Assembly: GCA_012523465.1 (NCBI GenBank)
Contig: JAAYIK010000005.1
Coordinates: 62,001 to 126,000, forward strand
Reading direction: 5' to 3'
From: Lysobacteraceae bacterium
GTDB lineage: Bacteria > Pseudomonadota > Gammaproteobacteria > Nitrococcales > AK92
Length of the DNA: 64,000 bases
A model generated the notes under the pieces. The model was given only the letters and a program-made list of their open reading frames with translations. It did not search any database and was not told the origin of the DNA. Position numbers and translations under genes: made by a program. Positions 50,002 through 59,823 of the stretch are shown one piece after another (within the stretch, counting starts at the first letter, position 1; each line of letters begins with the position of its first letter).

Positions 50002-50886
50002 TCACTCGACGTTTTCCTGAGTCGGATTCAGCTTGTCCTGGGTCTTGGTCTCGAAGTCGCTGGCATCGTGGCGCTCATGCAGCTGCTCGGACGGATCGCC
50101 CCAGGTGCGGTTGACCATGCGCCCGCGCTTCACCGCCGGCCGCTCGGCGATCTCCTTGGCCCAGCGGAGCAGGTTCTTGTAGGTGTGCGCCTCCAGGAAC
50201 TCCGCCGCGCCGTAAACTTCGTTCAGTACCAGGCCGCCATACCAGGGCCAGATCGCCATGTCGGCGATGGTGTACTCCTCGCCAGCGATGTACGCCACCT
50301 CGGCCAGCCGACGGTCGAGCACGTCCAGCTGCCGCTTGGTCTCCATGGTAAAGCGGTTGATCGGGTACTCGTACTTCTCCGGCGCGTAGACGTAGAAGTG
50401 CCCGAAACCGCCGCCGACATAAGGCGCGCTGCCCATCTGCCAGAACAGCCAGTTCAGGCACTCAGTGCGCCCGTGCAAGTCCTTGGGAAGGAAGGCCCCG
50501 AACTTCTCCGCCAGGTAGAGCAGGATGGAGCCCGACTCGAAGATGCGGACCGGGGGATCGACGCTGCGGTCCACCATGGCTGGAATCTTGGAGTTGGGGT
50601 TCACCGCCACGAACCCGGTGCTGAACTGCTCGCCCTCGCCGATGCGAATGAGGTGCGCATCGTACTCGGCGCCCTTGTGGCCGAGCGCCAGCAACTCCTC
50701 CAGCATGATGGTGACCTTGACCCCGTTGGGCGTAGCTAGGGAGTAGAGCTGCAGCGGGTGCTTGCCGACCGGCAGCTCCTTCTCGTGCGTCGGGCCGGCG
50801 ATCGGGCGGTTGATGTTGGCGAACTTGCCGCCGCTCGGCGCCTCCCACTTCCAGACCCGAGGCGGCGTGTAACCCTTTTCTGCCAT
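50002..50886 (-). CDS. yghU: glutathione S-transferase family disulfide-bond oxidoreductase (YghU-like)
   Basis: A 294-residue cytosolic protein with an N-terminal extension (about 1-45), a thioredoxin-fold GST domain (about 46-130, with Thr-Pro-Asn-Gly-Val-Lys-Val at the glutathione site and Glu-Ser-Gly-Ser-Ile-Leu near 117) and an all-helical C-terminal domain. The extension and length match YghU/Nu-class glutathione transferases, which reduce disulfides and hydroperoxides. AGGAGG precedes the ATG at 50886 at ideal spacing. A strong terminator follows. It appears to be a single-gene unit. Confidence 0.92.
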   Translation of the reverse strand: MAEKGYTPPRVWKWEAPSGGKFANINRPIAGPTHEKELPVGKHPLQLYSLATPNGVKVTIMLEELLALGHKGAEYDAHLIRIGEGEQFSTGFVAVNPNSKIPAMVDRSVDPPVRIFESGSILLYLAEKFGAFLPKDLHGRTECLNWLFWQMGSAPYVGGGFGHFYVYAPEKYEYPINRFTMETKRQLDVLDRRLAEVAYIAGEEYTIADMAIWPWYGGLVLNEVYGAAEFLEAHTYKNLLRWAKEIAERPAVKRGRMVNRTWGDPSEQLHERHDASDFETKTQDKLNPTQENVE

Positions 50887-51096
50887 GAAAGCCTCCTGTA
50901 GAGCCAAACCAGGACTCAAACCCTACCATTAGCCTACCTGCTTTGCGGCAGCGCTGCTGCGCCCGGCGGGCAAGCGAGCCCGTGACCGGCGGTGGAGCCG
51001 AGGCGATGGCCTGCTCGGCGAGGAAGCAAGCGAGGGCCGGCGCTCCCGGCCCCTGGCAACAGGCGCTTGCGGCCGGCCTCCTTCCGAGGCCGGAGC

Positions 51097-51375
51097 TTAC
51101 CTGTCGTCCAGCTCGATCTCGCGCGCCAGATGACGGCCATCGCGATAGTCGAAATCGACCTCGACCCGCTGACCGACCTGCAGGTCGTCGAAACCCTTCA
51201 GCCCGTCGTCGTAGTCGGTGGAGTCATCGACGTAGAAGGTGATTCCCTGCACCACGAAAGAGCGCTCGCCCTTGTCGATCGACTCGATCTTGCCTTCGAT
51301 GTCGTCGGCCAGCGCGACGCCCGAGAACAGCGACAGGGAAGCGGAGAAGCAAAGCAGCCGGAGCCAGTTCTTCAT
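51097..51375 (-). CDS. small exported OB-fold-like protein (DUF5666-like)
   Basis: A 92-residue protein with a signal peptide (hydrophobic residues 4-20, cleavage after Ala-Leu-Ala). The mature domain of about 70 residues is acidic and beta-rich, with the pattern Ile-Glu-Gly-Lys-Ile-Glu-Ser-Ile-Asp, Gly-Gln-Arg-Val-Glu-Val-Asp, typical of small periplasmic OB-fold proteins such as DUF5666. Function unknown. GAGG lies before the ATG at 51375; the longer frame to 51468 would hide the signal peptide. A hairpin (51073-51080 with 51086-51093) just beyond the stop may end the transcript. Confidence 0.7.
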   Translation of the reverse strand: MKNWLRLLCFSASLSLFSGVALADDIEGKIESIDKGERSFVVQGITFYVDDSTDYDDGLKGFDDLQVGQRVEVDFDYRDGRHLAREIELDDR

Positions 51376-51498
51376 ATCGGACCTCGTTTTACGTTGGAGT
51401 TGATCAATCCTTTGCAACGGAGCGCATCGCGACCTGGTAGAACTGCGGCTATAGCGGCTGCGGGACAAGGGCTGCGGAACTTGCCCCTCCCGGTTCCA

Positions 51499-52405
51499 TC
51501 AGCGCCGCCGGCGCAGCAACATGTCACTGACATAGATGGCGACGGCGGCCCAGATCAGGCAGAACGCGTACAACCGCACTCGTGAGAATGCTTCCTCGAA
51601 GACCAGCACGCCAAGCAGGAACTGCAGCGTTGGATTGAGATAAAACAGCAACCCAAGGGCTACCAGCGACAGCCTGCGCGCTCCGGCCACATGCCAGAGC
51701 AGCGGCAGCGCGGTAACCACGCCGGAACCGAGCAGCAGCAGGTCGGTGGAGAAATTTATACTGCAGCAGGTCGGTGGAGAAATTTATACTGAGGAAAGCT
51801 GAACGCCCGCTGACCAGCAGCTGGAACAGCCAGCCGAGGAATAAAGGCAGCAGCAAGGCGGTCTCGACGAATAGCCCGACCGCGGCATCGGCCCGCACGT
51901 GCTTGCGCAGCGCGCCGTACAGCCCGAAGCTGAACGCCAGCGCCAGGCTCACCCAAGGCAGCAAGCCCTCGCCGATCAGGATCAGCGCAACGCCCGCCGT
52001 GGCCAGCATGATCGCCAGCCACTGCAATGGCTTGGGCCGCTCGCCAAAGGCCGCCAAGCCCAGCAACACGGTCACCAGCGGCGTCAGGTAATAGCCGAGA
52101 CTGGCCTCCAACATCCGCCCGTTGGTCACTGCCCAGATGTACAACCACCAGTTGAGCGCGATCAGCAGCGCCGTAGCCGCCAGCACCAGCATGGTGCGCG
52201 GCCGCCGCAGCAGCCCGGCCAGCTCGTCCCACTGCCGCGCCAGCCCCACCATCGCCGCAGCGAAAGGCAGCGTCCAGATTACGCGATGCGCCAGCACCTC
52301 GACCGGACTGACATGGCGCAGCAGCGCCCAATAAAGCGGCAGAATCCCCCAAGCGGCATAGGCGGCCAGGGCAAACAACAAGCCGGTCAGGTAAGCGCGG
52401 TTCAT
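51499..52405 (-). pseudogene. rarD: rarD (EamA-type transporter), frameshifted by a 28-bp tandem duplication
   Basis: The N-terminal 215 residues are a clear RarD-type transporter of the drug/metabolite superfamily: Ala-Tyr-Ala-Ala-Trp-Gly near 17, His-Arg-Val-Ile-Trp near 40 and eight hydrophobic helices so far. At 51735-51790 a 28-bp unit is repeated twice in tandem; 28 is not divisible by three, so the frame shifts and the last two helices are read wrongly. Deleting one copy restores Ile-Asn-Phe-Ser-Thr-Asp-Leu-Leu-Leu-Leu-Gly and a normal C-terminus ending at 51499. The family is linked to chloramphenicol sensitivity in E. coli. As written, the product has an aberrant tail of about 75 residues. 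Confidence 0.9.
51735..51790. repeat. two perfect tandem copies of a 28-bp unit
   Basis: Copy one is 51735-51762 and copy two 51763-51790, identical. The unit lies inside the rarD coding region and is the cause of its frameshift. A short GCAGCAG run at the start of each copy may have aided slippage. Loss of one copy would restore the gene exactly. Confidence 0.95.
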
Positions 52406-52551
52406 TGGTTGTGTGGTCCAGCAGACGGCTCGCCTCGAGCCAGGGAAGCAGCGCGCATACTAACATCAGCCAGCGCATCAAGATCCCCTCCCCGCTGCCG
52501 CCGGCCGAGTGGCGGGCAATATCGTCCCGCGCGCCATCGATCACCCCGCTC

Positions 52552-52830
52552 ATGCACGACGGCATCACCGACCTTGCCGCCTTCATCGTCGGCACCATCG
52601 TCATCGTGCTCCCGTCGGGCCGAACGTGCTGTACGACATGACCGCCGCGTCCTGCCACGACATCCGCCGCCGGCCATCACGGCGCGCTCGGCATTCTGAC
52701 CGGCGACACCACGCTCATGCTGCTTGCCGCAGGCGGCGCCTCGTTATTGCGGCCCCCGGCGCTCTTCCGCAGCCCCAGGTGCGCCGGCGCGGCCTATCTT
52801 TCCTGCCTCGCCCAGGGAATTCCCTTGGGT
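52552..52830 (+). pseudogene. LysE/RhtB-type amino acid exporter, truncated and frameshifted remnant
   Basis: Three frames in succession match the N-terminal half of a LysE-family exporter: Asp-Leu-Ala-Ala-Phe-Ile-Val-Gly-Thr-Ile-Val-Ile-Val-Leu, then the hallmark Pro-Asn-Val-Leu-Tyr with a degraded Thr-Ala-Ala-Ser-Arg-His-Gly-like stretch, then Thr-Leu-Met-Leu-Leu-Ala-Ala-Gly-Gly and Gly-Ala-Ala-Tyr-Leu-Ser. The C-terminal half is missing and the next gene begins 150 bases later. The conserved Leu-Pro-Gly-Pro-Asn is altered to Leu-Pro-Ser-Gly-Pro-Asn by an indel. The rest of 52406-52980 holds nothing else. An old, decayed gene. Confidence 0.7.
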
Positions 52831-52980
52831 CACGCTCCGGCGCATCTGCCCTGGTTCACCACAGGTTTGACGACGTCATGCGACTACCCTGTCAATTGCC
52901 GCCCAAGGACATGGCGGCTCCAGGCGGGGGACGCCGGCGTCCCTCGGATCGAACAACAACAACGAATGGGAAGACGTCTC

Positions 52981-54438
52981 ATGGAAGATAGCAAGCTGAT
53001 CTATCTCGCCTATACTTCGCATACCCGCAGCCACATCGAAGGCGCCCGAGAACACCTTCGCAACGACTCGCCGCTGCTGCGTCAATGCTCGCCTGAGCAG
53101 GTGCTCTACCACGAGTACGTGGAGGCCGGCTCGCCCCATGGTCCGGTGCTGTATGCAGTCAAGGGCGAGCGCTGGAATGGTGTCAGCCCGGGCTTCCTGG
53201 AGTTCCTCAACAGGTTCCAGCACCGCCGCGAGTTCGTCGGCTACGCCGAGTGCGGCTACGGCATCCAGAAGCATCGTGACTTCATGCGCCGGCTGATCAT
53301 CTGCGAGCACGACCTCGGCACCCGTCGGGCTCCCAGCGCCCTGGACATCGACGTCGGCTGCCTGGCCATGACCACCCGCATGGCCATGTACGACCTGGCC
53401 AAGGTGGCGATGCGCCACTCGCGCGCCCTCTTTCCCGAGAAGCGGCCGGTGGCCTTGGTTCCTACGCCCTCCTGGGACTACCGCGGCATCTTCAAGGACG
53501 TCGGCTTCGAGATCGTCTACCTACCGATCCGGCCGAGCAACGGCTGGCTGCCGAACCTGAGCGAGTGGGCCGAGATCATCCGCAGCATACTCGAGCGCAA
53601 GGACCGTCACATCGCGCTCGCCGTGAGCAACCCGCAGCACAACCCCACCGGCATGCAGTGGCCGGTCGACGTCACCCTTCACCTGCTGGAGCTGTGCGCG
53701 CGGGAATCGGGCTATCTGCTCATCGACGATGCCTACTACAATGTGCACGACCCGCGGGTGCCGGTGGTCAACCATCTCAAGGCCGTGCTAGACTTGTTCG
53801 ACCGCAACGGCGGCGACAACTTCCTGACGCGCTCCGGTATGTTCGAGCGCTGGATGGCGACCCGCCCCTTCGGCAAGCAGTTCAGCTGCAACAGCATGGG
53901 CGTGACCGCCATCACCACCTCGCCACTGCTGCTGGCCCAGCTCAACCGCGAATCCTGGATCAACCGTTACCACTGCAACACCCACAACGCCGAGGTGATG
54001 TGCGCCTGGCTAGCCCAGCCGGAGGCAGCCGATTGGACGCTGGAGACCGGCCTGCTCTACACCCGACAGAAGGAGCGCGTGCGCGATGCACTGGTAAGAC
54101 GCATGGGGTGGCCGGAAAGCAGCGTTTGCGTCGGGCCGTCCACTTCCTACATGCTGTTCGAAGTGCCGCGGGTGTATCAGTCGCCGGATGCCGGCATCGA
54201 TCGTTTCCGCGACGACCTGTTCTATGCCACCGGTACCCTGTTGTGCGCCTCGCTGTTCAATCAGGCGGCCCCGGCACCCTACGTGCGCTTGCATCTTGGC
54301 AGCCACCCGGACGTGATCGAGGAATTCCTCCGCCGTTGGGAGGCTGCGGGCTTGCACTACGACCAGCCAGCTCTGTTCCCGGGCAAGCGGGCGTTGCAAC
54401 GTCCGGTGCCGGCGCAGGGCTACCGCGAACTGGCCTGA
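52981..54438 (+). CDS. PLP-dependent aminotransferase, class I/II fold
   Basis: A 485-residue fold-type I pyridoxal-phosphate enzyme. The sequence Ser-Asn-Pro-Gln-His-Asn-Pro-Thr-Gly near residue 220 holds the cofactor-binding Asn, and Asp-Asp-Ala-Tyr-Tyr near 247 the Asp that pairs with the pyridine nitrogen. The Schiff-base lysine is probably in Pro-Phe-Gly-Lys-Gln-Phe-Ser near 300, where the usual Ser-x-Ser-Lys is not seen. It is longer than standard aspartate or tyrosine aminotransferases (about 400) and its substrate is not recognisable. The frame is open to 52717, but Met-Glu-Asp at 52981 gives a sensible N-terminus; its ribosome binding site is weak. It follows a decayed exporter. Confidence 0.82.
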   Translation: MEDSKLIYLAYTSHTRSHIEGAREHLRNDSPLLRQCSPEQVLYHEYVEAGSPHGPVLYAVKGERWNGVSPGFLEFLNRFQHRREFVGYAECGYGIQKHRDFMRRLIICEHDLGTRRAPSALDIDVGCLAMTTRMAMYDLAKVAMRHSRALFPEKRPVALVPTPSWDYRGIFKDVGFEIVYLPIRPSNGWLPNLSEWAEIIRSILERKDRHIALAVSNPQHNPTGMQWPVDVTLHLLELCARESGYLLIDDAYYNVHDPRVPVVNHLKAVLDLFDRNGGDNFLTRSGMFERWMATRPFGKQFSCNSMGVTAITTSPLLLAQLNRESWINRYHCNTHNAEVMCAWLAQPEAADWTLETGLLYTRQKERVRDALVRRMGWPESSVCVGPSTSYMLFEVPRVYQSPDAGIDRFRDDLFYATGTLLCASLFNQAAPAPYVRLHLGSHPDVIEEFLRRWEAAGLHYDQPALFPGKRALQRPVPAQGYRELA

Positions 54439-54449
54439 GCGCCCCCTCC

Positions 54450-54482
54450 GGAGCCGGAGCAGACGCAGACCGCTCCGGCTCC
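54450..54482 (+). terminator. hairpin after the aminotransferase gene
   Basis: An 11-bp perfect stem (54450-54460 with 54472-54482) and an 11-base loop. It starts 12 bases after the aminotransferase stop, between convergent genes. No T-run follows, so it is only a likely terminator. Confidence 0.5.
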
Positions 54483-54571
54483 ACTCCACGCCGATGCGAC
54501 GTCGCAAGGTGCCGCCTCGGAGCTGGACGGAGGACTCCGCTTTCCGGCCGAAGGCGCCTGCTCCGGCAGCC

Positions 54572-55283
54572 TCAGCGCTGCCGGAGCTCTTCCAGGGCGC
54601 TCAGCAGCTCCCGCGCCACCAGCGGCACCGAGGCCGGATTCTGGCCCGTCACCAGCCGGCCGTCGCGCACCACCTTGGGCTGGAAGTTGGGCGCGCTCTC
54701 GAATTTGGCGCCGAGCTCACGCAACCGGCTCTCGAGCAGGAACGGCACCGTCTCGGCCAGCCCCACCGCCAGCTCCTCGGCATCGGTGAAGCTGTTGATG
54801 CGCAGTCCCTCCACCAAGCGGCCTGCCGTCGGCGCGCCGCGCGCCTACCAGCCCGGCTGGGCCGTGGCAGACGGCGCCGATCACCGCGCCGCGCTCGTAG
54901 GCGCGCCCGATCGCCTCCGCCAGCGCCTCGCTCTGCGGGAAGTCCCACATGGTGCCGTGGCCGCCGGGCAAGAACATCACGGCATAGCGGTCCGGATCCA
55001 CGTCCGCTATCGGCAGGGTGTTCCGGATCTTCGCCATCGCCGCCGGAGCGGTCAGGAAGCGCGTCACAGCGGGCGGGCGCTTGCCGGGGTCGTCGGCAAG
55101 ACTCCCCGGGTCGTGTGGTGCGGCGCCGCCCTGGATGGAGGCGATGTCCACCGCCAGGCCGACGTCGACCAGCGCCCAATACGGATGCGCCATCTCGTCG
55201 AAGTAGAAGCCGGTCTTGCGCCCGGTGTTGCCGAGCTGGTCGTGCGAGGTCACGACGATCAATGCCTTCATGTCGCTGCTCAT
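54572..55283 (-). pseudogene. DJ-1/PfpI-type glutamine amidotransferase-like gene, frameshifted
   Basis: The first 155 residues match the DJ-1/PfpI superfamily, Hsp31-like branch: Met-Lys-Ala-Leu-Ile-Val-Val start (55271), Leu-Pro-Gly-Gly-His-Gly-Thr near 100, and nucleophile elbow Ala-Val-Cys-His-Gly-Pro-Ala with the catalytic cysteine. An extra base near 54815 shifts the frame. The true C-terminus (Val-Glu-Gly-Leu-Arg, Asn-Ser-Phe-Thr-Asp-Ala-Glu-Glu) continues in another frame to 54572. Without the extra base the protein is about 230 residues, normal for the group. Members detoxify methylglyoxal or act as chaperones. Divergent from a LysR gene, which may be its former regulator. Confidence 0.87.
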
Positions 55284-55381
55284 GCTGCTGCCTCCTTCGA
55301 ACGTCCGGATGTGCTCCTTGCCGGTACGGCAGCAAGCATGCTTTCATCGAAACAGATTTGAAAATTGGATTTTTATACCAG

Positions 55382-55399
55382 ATAAATAAGTTTATTTAT
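55382..55399. promoter_or_regulatory. perfect AT palindrome touching the lysR start codon
   Basis: ATAAATAA-GT-TTATTTAT is a perfect 8-2-8 inverted repeat made almost wholly of A and T. Its last two bases are the first two of the LysR start codon. It lies between the divergent DJ-1-like gene and lysR. It could be a binding site for autoregulation or a shared operator; no T-N11-A core of the standard type is obvious. Confidence 0.6.
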
Positions 55400-56297
55400 G
55401 ATCAGCCTCGACTTGCTGCGCACCTTCCTGGCGGTCTACCGGCTCGGTTCGGTCACCAAGGCGGCCGCCCAGCTCTCGATCACGCAGCCCGCCGCCAGCG
55501 GCCGGCTACAGGCGCTGGAGAACTCCCTGCGGCGTCCCCTGTTCGTGCACGCCGGCCGCCGCCTCAGCCCCACCGCGGCGGCGCACGACTTGGCGCGGGC
55601 CATCGGCCCCTACCTGGACGGCCTGGAGGCCGTAGTCTCCTCCACGCTCGTCCACGGCAGCAAACTCGCTGGCACCGTGCACCTGGGCGGCCCGGCAGAG
55701 TTCATGAGCGCGCGGGTGCTGCCGGCGCTGGCGCAGCTAGGAGCGCTCGGCATTCGGCTGAGCGTACGGCTGGGGCTCGCGCAGGATCTGATCACGGCCC
55801 TCGCCACCGGCGAACTGGACCTTGCCATCGCCACCGTGCGCATCCCGCACGAGGCCATCGAGTACCGGCAGCTCTTTCGGGAGGAGTTTGTGCTGGTGGG
55901 CGCGCCGAAATGGGCGGCGCAGCTCGCCGGGCAGAGAGGCGCGGTCGCGGAGCGCTTGGCGACCTTCCCGCTGCTGGCTTATGCCGAGGATCTGCCCATC
56001 GTGCGCTGCTACTGGCGCGAGGTGTTCGGCGAGGAACCGGGCTTGCGGGCCTCGCTTCTGGTGGCCGACCTGCGCGCTCTGATCCGGGCGGCGGCCGCCG
56101 GTGCCGGCATTACCGTGGTACCCCGCTACCTCTGCGAAGCTGAGCTTGCCGACGGCAGCCTGGCGCACCTCCACCGCCCGCCCAGGCCGCCGCACAACAC
56201 CATCCATCTGGCCTGGAACAAGTACGCCCTGCGCCACCCCAGGAACGCCTTCGTGCGCGACGCGCTTCTGAACGCCGCCCGCGGCTGGGCAGCCTGA
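55398..56297 (+). CDS. LysR family transcriptional regulator
   Basis: A 299-residue LysR-type regulator. The helix-turn-helix (residues 1-60) contains Phe-Leu-Ala-Val-Tyr-Arg-Leu-Gly-Ser and Ala-Ala-Ala-Gln-Leu-Ser-Ile-Thr-Gln-Pro-Ala-Ala-Ser. The effector-binding domain spans about 90-290. The ATG is the family-typical start (Met-Ile-Ser-Leu-Asp-Leu-Leu-Arg-Thr-Phe) and its own 5' end is part of an AT palindrome. No ribosome binding site is visible, so the transcript may be leaderless or translation may be kept low. The divergent frameshifted DJ-1/PfpI gene is the probable original target. Confidence 0.9.
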   Translation: MISLDLLRTFLAVYRLGSVTKAAAQLSITQPAASGRLQALENSLRRPLFVHAGRRLSPTAAAHDLARAIGPYLDGLEAVVSSTLVHGSKLAGTVHLGGPAEFMSARVLPALAQLGALGIRLSVRLGLAQDLITALATGELDLAIATVRIPHEAIEYRQLFREEFVLVGAPKWAAQLAGQRGAVAERLATFPLLAYAEDLPIVRCYWREVFGEEPGLRASLLVADLRALIRAAAAGAGITVVPRYLCEAELADGSLAHLHRPPRPPHNTIHLAWNKYALRHPRNAFVRDALLNAARGWAA

Positions 56298-56327
56298 GAC
56301 GAGAGCGCGCAGGTCAGGCCGCGACGG

Positions 56328-56552
56328 TTACGACTGCTGCAGCCGCCCCCAGACCCAGCGCACCAGCCAGGCCGGCAGGATGAGCACCGCCAGCCAGCCG
56401 AGGGCAAGGACGAAAGGCTTCGTCCAGGACGGCAGCAGGCCACCGTGCGGCCCGGCTAGGATCAGCACGGCGAGGATGGCCGCAACCGCCACCGCGACCA
56501 GCGTCACGGCATACGCAAGGGCCGCTGCCAGCAGCCTCGATGCACGCCACAT
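56328..56552 (-). CDS. small two-helix membrane protein
   Basis: A 74-residue protein with two hydrophobic helices (about residues 8-31 and 45-67) and basic ends. GGAAGGGG sits six bases ahead of the ATG at 56552; an in-frame start at 56600 lies inside the CBS gene. No family recognised. It begins 31 bases after the CBS-domain gene on the same strand, so the two are probably co-transcribed and may act together, which is inference from position only. Confidence 0.65.
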   Translation of the reverse strand: MWRASRLLAAALAYAVTLVAVAVAAILAVLILAGPHGGLLPSWTKPFVLALGWLAVLILPAWLVRWVWGRLQQS

Positions 56553-56583
56553 CGGCGCCCCTTCCGTCGGTTCCCGCGCGGCA

Positions 56584-56997
56584 TCATTCCGCCGGCCCAC
56601 CCGCGCGGATGATCTCGATCAGCGCATTCAGCGCATCGGTGGCGGTGAAGATGCCGAGCAGCTTGCCGCCGTTCTCAAGCACCATGACGCTGCCGATCTT
56701 GTGCTGGTGCATCAGTTCCGCCACGTCGTCGATGGGCGTATCGGCCCGCACCGTCACCGGATCGGCCGCCATGATGTCGCCCGCGCAGATCAGGAACTTC
56801 TCGGCTTCGCTCAGCCCCCGGGCGATGCGCACGTCCCGATCGCTCACCATGCCCACGACCTTGCCGTCACGGAGAATGGGCAAATGGCGCACGCCGAACT
56901 CGTCCATCAATATCTGCAGCTGGTCGATCGACATGTCCTCGGTGGCCGTGATCGGATCCGGGGTGGTGTATTCCTCTACCGGCACTTTCATCGCCAT
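56584..56997 (-). CDS. CBS-domain protein
   Basis: A 137-residue protein made of two CBS motifs (about 10-62 and 75-130), with the typical Gly-Val-Arg-His-Leu-Pro-Ile and Gly-Met-Val-Ser-Asp-Arg-Asp pattern in the first and Lys-Ile-Gly-Ser-Val-Met-Val and Gly-Ile-Phe-Thr-Ala-Thr-Asp-Ala in the second. Paired CBS motifs bind adenosine nucleotides and sense energy state. As a stand-alone protein its partner is unknown. AGGAGG, six bases before the ATG at 56997, fixes the start. A small membrane protein follows in the same direction. Confidence 0.9.
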   Translation of the reverse strand: MAMKVPVEEYTTPDPITATEDMSIDQLQILMDEFGVRHLPILRDGKVVGMVSDRDVRIARGLSEAEKFLICAGDIMAADPVTVRADTPIDDVAELMHQHKIGSVMVLENGGKLLGIFTATDALNALIEIIRAGGPAE

Positions 56998-58250
<1,253 letters not shown>

Positions 58251-58486
58251 GCGGCCTTCGCTTCTCGATGGCGAAAAGCCGAGCGAGCGTGCTATAACGG
58301 CACTTTCGTCAATCGCGGGGGTGGGGAGCGTCAGCCTCCCCTACCCCGCGCCCGCCGAGAGCGTCTTCGTATGCCTGACACCCGTTTCGACTTCGAACGG
58401 CGCGGCGCCGGGTGCCACCGCCTTGTGCTTGGAATGCAGCGGCTTGGGCTGCAAATGGCCAGTAACCTACCTGCAGGAGCGAGGCG

Positions 58487-59695
58487 ATGAGCACGCTGGG
58501 ACGGCGCGCAATCCTGGTGCTGATTCTCGGCAGCCTGGTGGTCACGCTAGCCATGGGCCTGCGCCACGGCTTCGGGCTGTTCCTGGAGCCGATGAGCAGC
58601 GACCTGGGCTGGGGCCGAGGCGTGTTCGCCTTTGCCCTGGCGGTGCAGAACCTGATGTGGGGGCTGAGCCAGCCCGTTGCCGGCGCGATCGCGGACCGCT
58701 TCGGCGCGGCTCGCACCATCGTGGCCGGTGGCGTTCTTTACACGCTGGGGCTGCTGTTCATGGGGTTGTCGGAGTCAGCGCTGGGGATGACGCTTTCCGC
58801 CGGCGTCCTGATCGGCCTCGGGCTATCTGGGACCACCTTCTCGGTGGTGCTGGGCGCGGGGGGGCGCGCCGGGGCGCCGGAGAAGCGCAGCCTGGCCATG
58901 GGCATCGTGAGCGCGGTCGGCTCCTTCGGCCAGTTCGCCATGCTGCCAGGGACGCTGGGGCTGCTGGAGTGGCTGGGCTGGTCGACGGCGCTCCTGGTGA
59001 TGGGCGCGATCGCCGCCCTGATGGTGCCCTTGGGAGCGTTCCTGTACGACCGCCCCGAGCCAGCTACCGGCAGCGAGCTGTCGCAATGGGCGGCGCTGGA
59101 GGAAGCTGCCGGCCACCGCGGCTTCTGGCTACTGTGCATGGCCTTCTTCGTGTGCGGCTTTCAGGTGATCTTCATTGCTGTGCATCTGCCCGGCTATCTC
59201 ACCGACCACGGTATCGCGGTGAGCGTGGCCAGCACCGTGCTGGCGCTGGTGGGGCTGTTCAACATCTTCGGCACCTACATCGCCGGCTGGCTGGGCGGGC
59301 ACTACTCCAAGACGCGCCTGCTATCCGGGCTGTATCTGGCCCGCAGCGCGGTGATCGTGCTGTTTCTGGCCGCCCCCCTCTCGCCGCTGAGCGCCTATCT
59401 GTTCGGCATCGCCATCGGCCTGCTGTGGCTCTCCACCGTGCCGCTGACCAACGGCATCGTCGCCACCGTGTTCGGTGTGCGCCATCTATCGATGCTGGGC
59501 GGAATCGTGTTTCTGTTCCACCAGCTCGGCTCCTTCGCGGGCGTCTGGCTGGGCGGGTACATCTATGACCTCGCCGGCAATTACGATATTGTGTGGGTGC
59601 TGAGTATCCTGCTTGGCGTGGTGGCAGCCGTGCTGCACTGGCTCATCAGCGAGCGGCCTCTCGAACGCCCGACGCTCAGCGAGGTACGCGCATGA
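58487..59695 (+). CDS. MFS transporter (oxalate/formate antiporter-like)
   Basis: A 402-residue major facilitator with 12 predicted helices. The N-terminal Arg-His-Gly-Phe-Gly-Leu-Phe and loop 2-3 motif Gly-Ala-Ile-Ala-Asp-Arg-Phe-Gly-Ala mark the family, and the sequence resembles monocarboxylate and oxalate:formate antiporter members. A weak GGAGCGAGG ribosome binding site lies before the ATG. Its stop overlaps the start of a 43-residue membrane protein by four bases, so the two are co-translated. Substrate unknown; a carboxylate is the best guess. Confidence 0.87.
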   Translation: MSTLGRRAILVLILGSLVVTLAMGLRHGFGLFLEPMSSDLGWGRGVFAFALAVQNLMWGLSQPVAGAIADRFGAARTIVAGGVLYTLGLLFMGLSESALGMTLSAGVLIGLGLSGTTFSVVLGAGGRAGAPEKRSLAMGIVSAVGSFGQFAMLPGTLGLLEWLGWSTALLVMGAIAALMVPLGAFLYDRPEPATGSELSQWAALEEAAGHRGFWLLCMAFFVCGFQVIFIAVHLPGYLTDHGIAVSVASTVLALVGLFNIFGTYIAGWLGGHYSKTRLLSGLYLARSAVIVLFLAAPLSPLSAYLFGIAIGLLWLSTVPLTNGIVATVFGVRHLSMLGGIVFLFHQLGSFAGVWLGGYIYDLAGNYDIVWVLSILLGVVAAVLHWLISERPLERPTLSEVRA

Positions 59696-59823
59696 CACCG
59701 GCCAAACGCATCCTGCTCGTCCTGGCGGTCCTCGCCGTCGCTGCCCTTGCCTTGAGCCTGGCTTGGTGGAGCTGGCTGGCCAGCGACCCCGGCATGCTGC
59801 TGTTCGGCGTCCGGCTCTGCTGA
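59692..59823 (+). CDS. 43-residue single-helix membrane protein coupled to the MFS gene
   Basis: A small protein with one hydrophobic helix (about residues 8-27), a Trp-Trp-Ser-Trp belt and a short C-terminus ending in Cys. Its ATG overlaps the MFS stop (ATGA), so translation coupling is expected. No family recognised. Small membrane subunits that modulate larger transporters are known in bacteria; whether this is one is untested. Confidence 0.65.
   Translation: MTPAKRILLVLAVLAVAALALSLAWWSWLASDPGMLLFGVRLC

Noticed and set aside
54494-56143. 549-codon plus-strand frame
   Set aside because: It crosses the DJ-1-like gene and the LysR gene out of register; Arg/Pro-rich noise.
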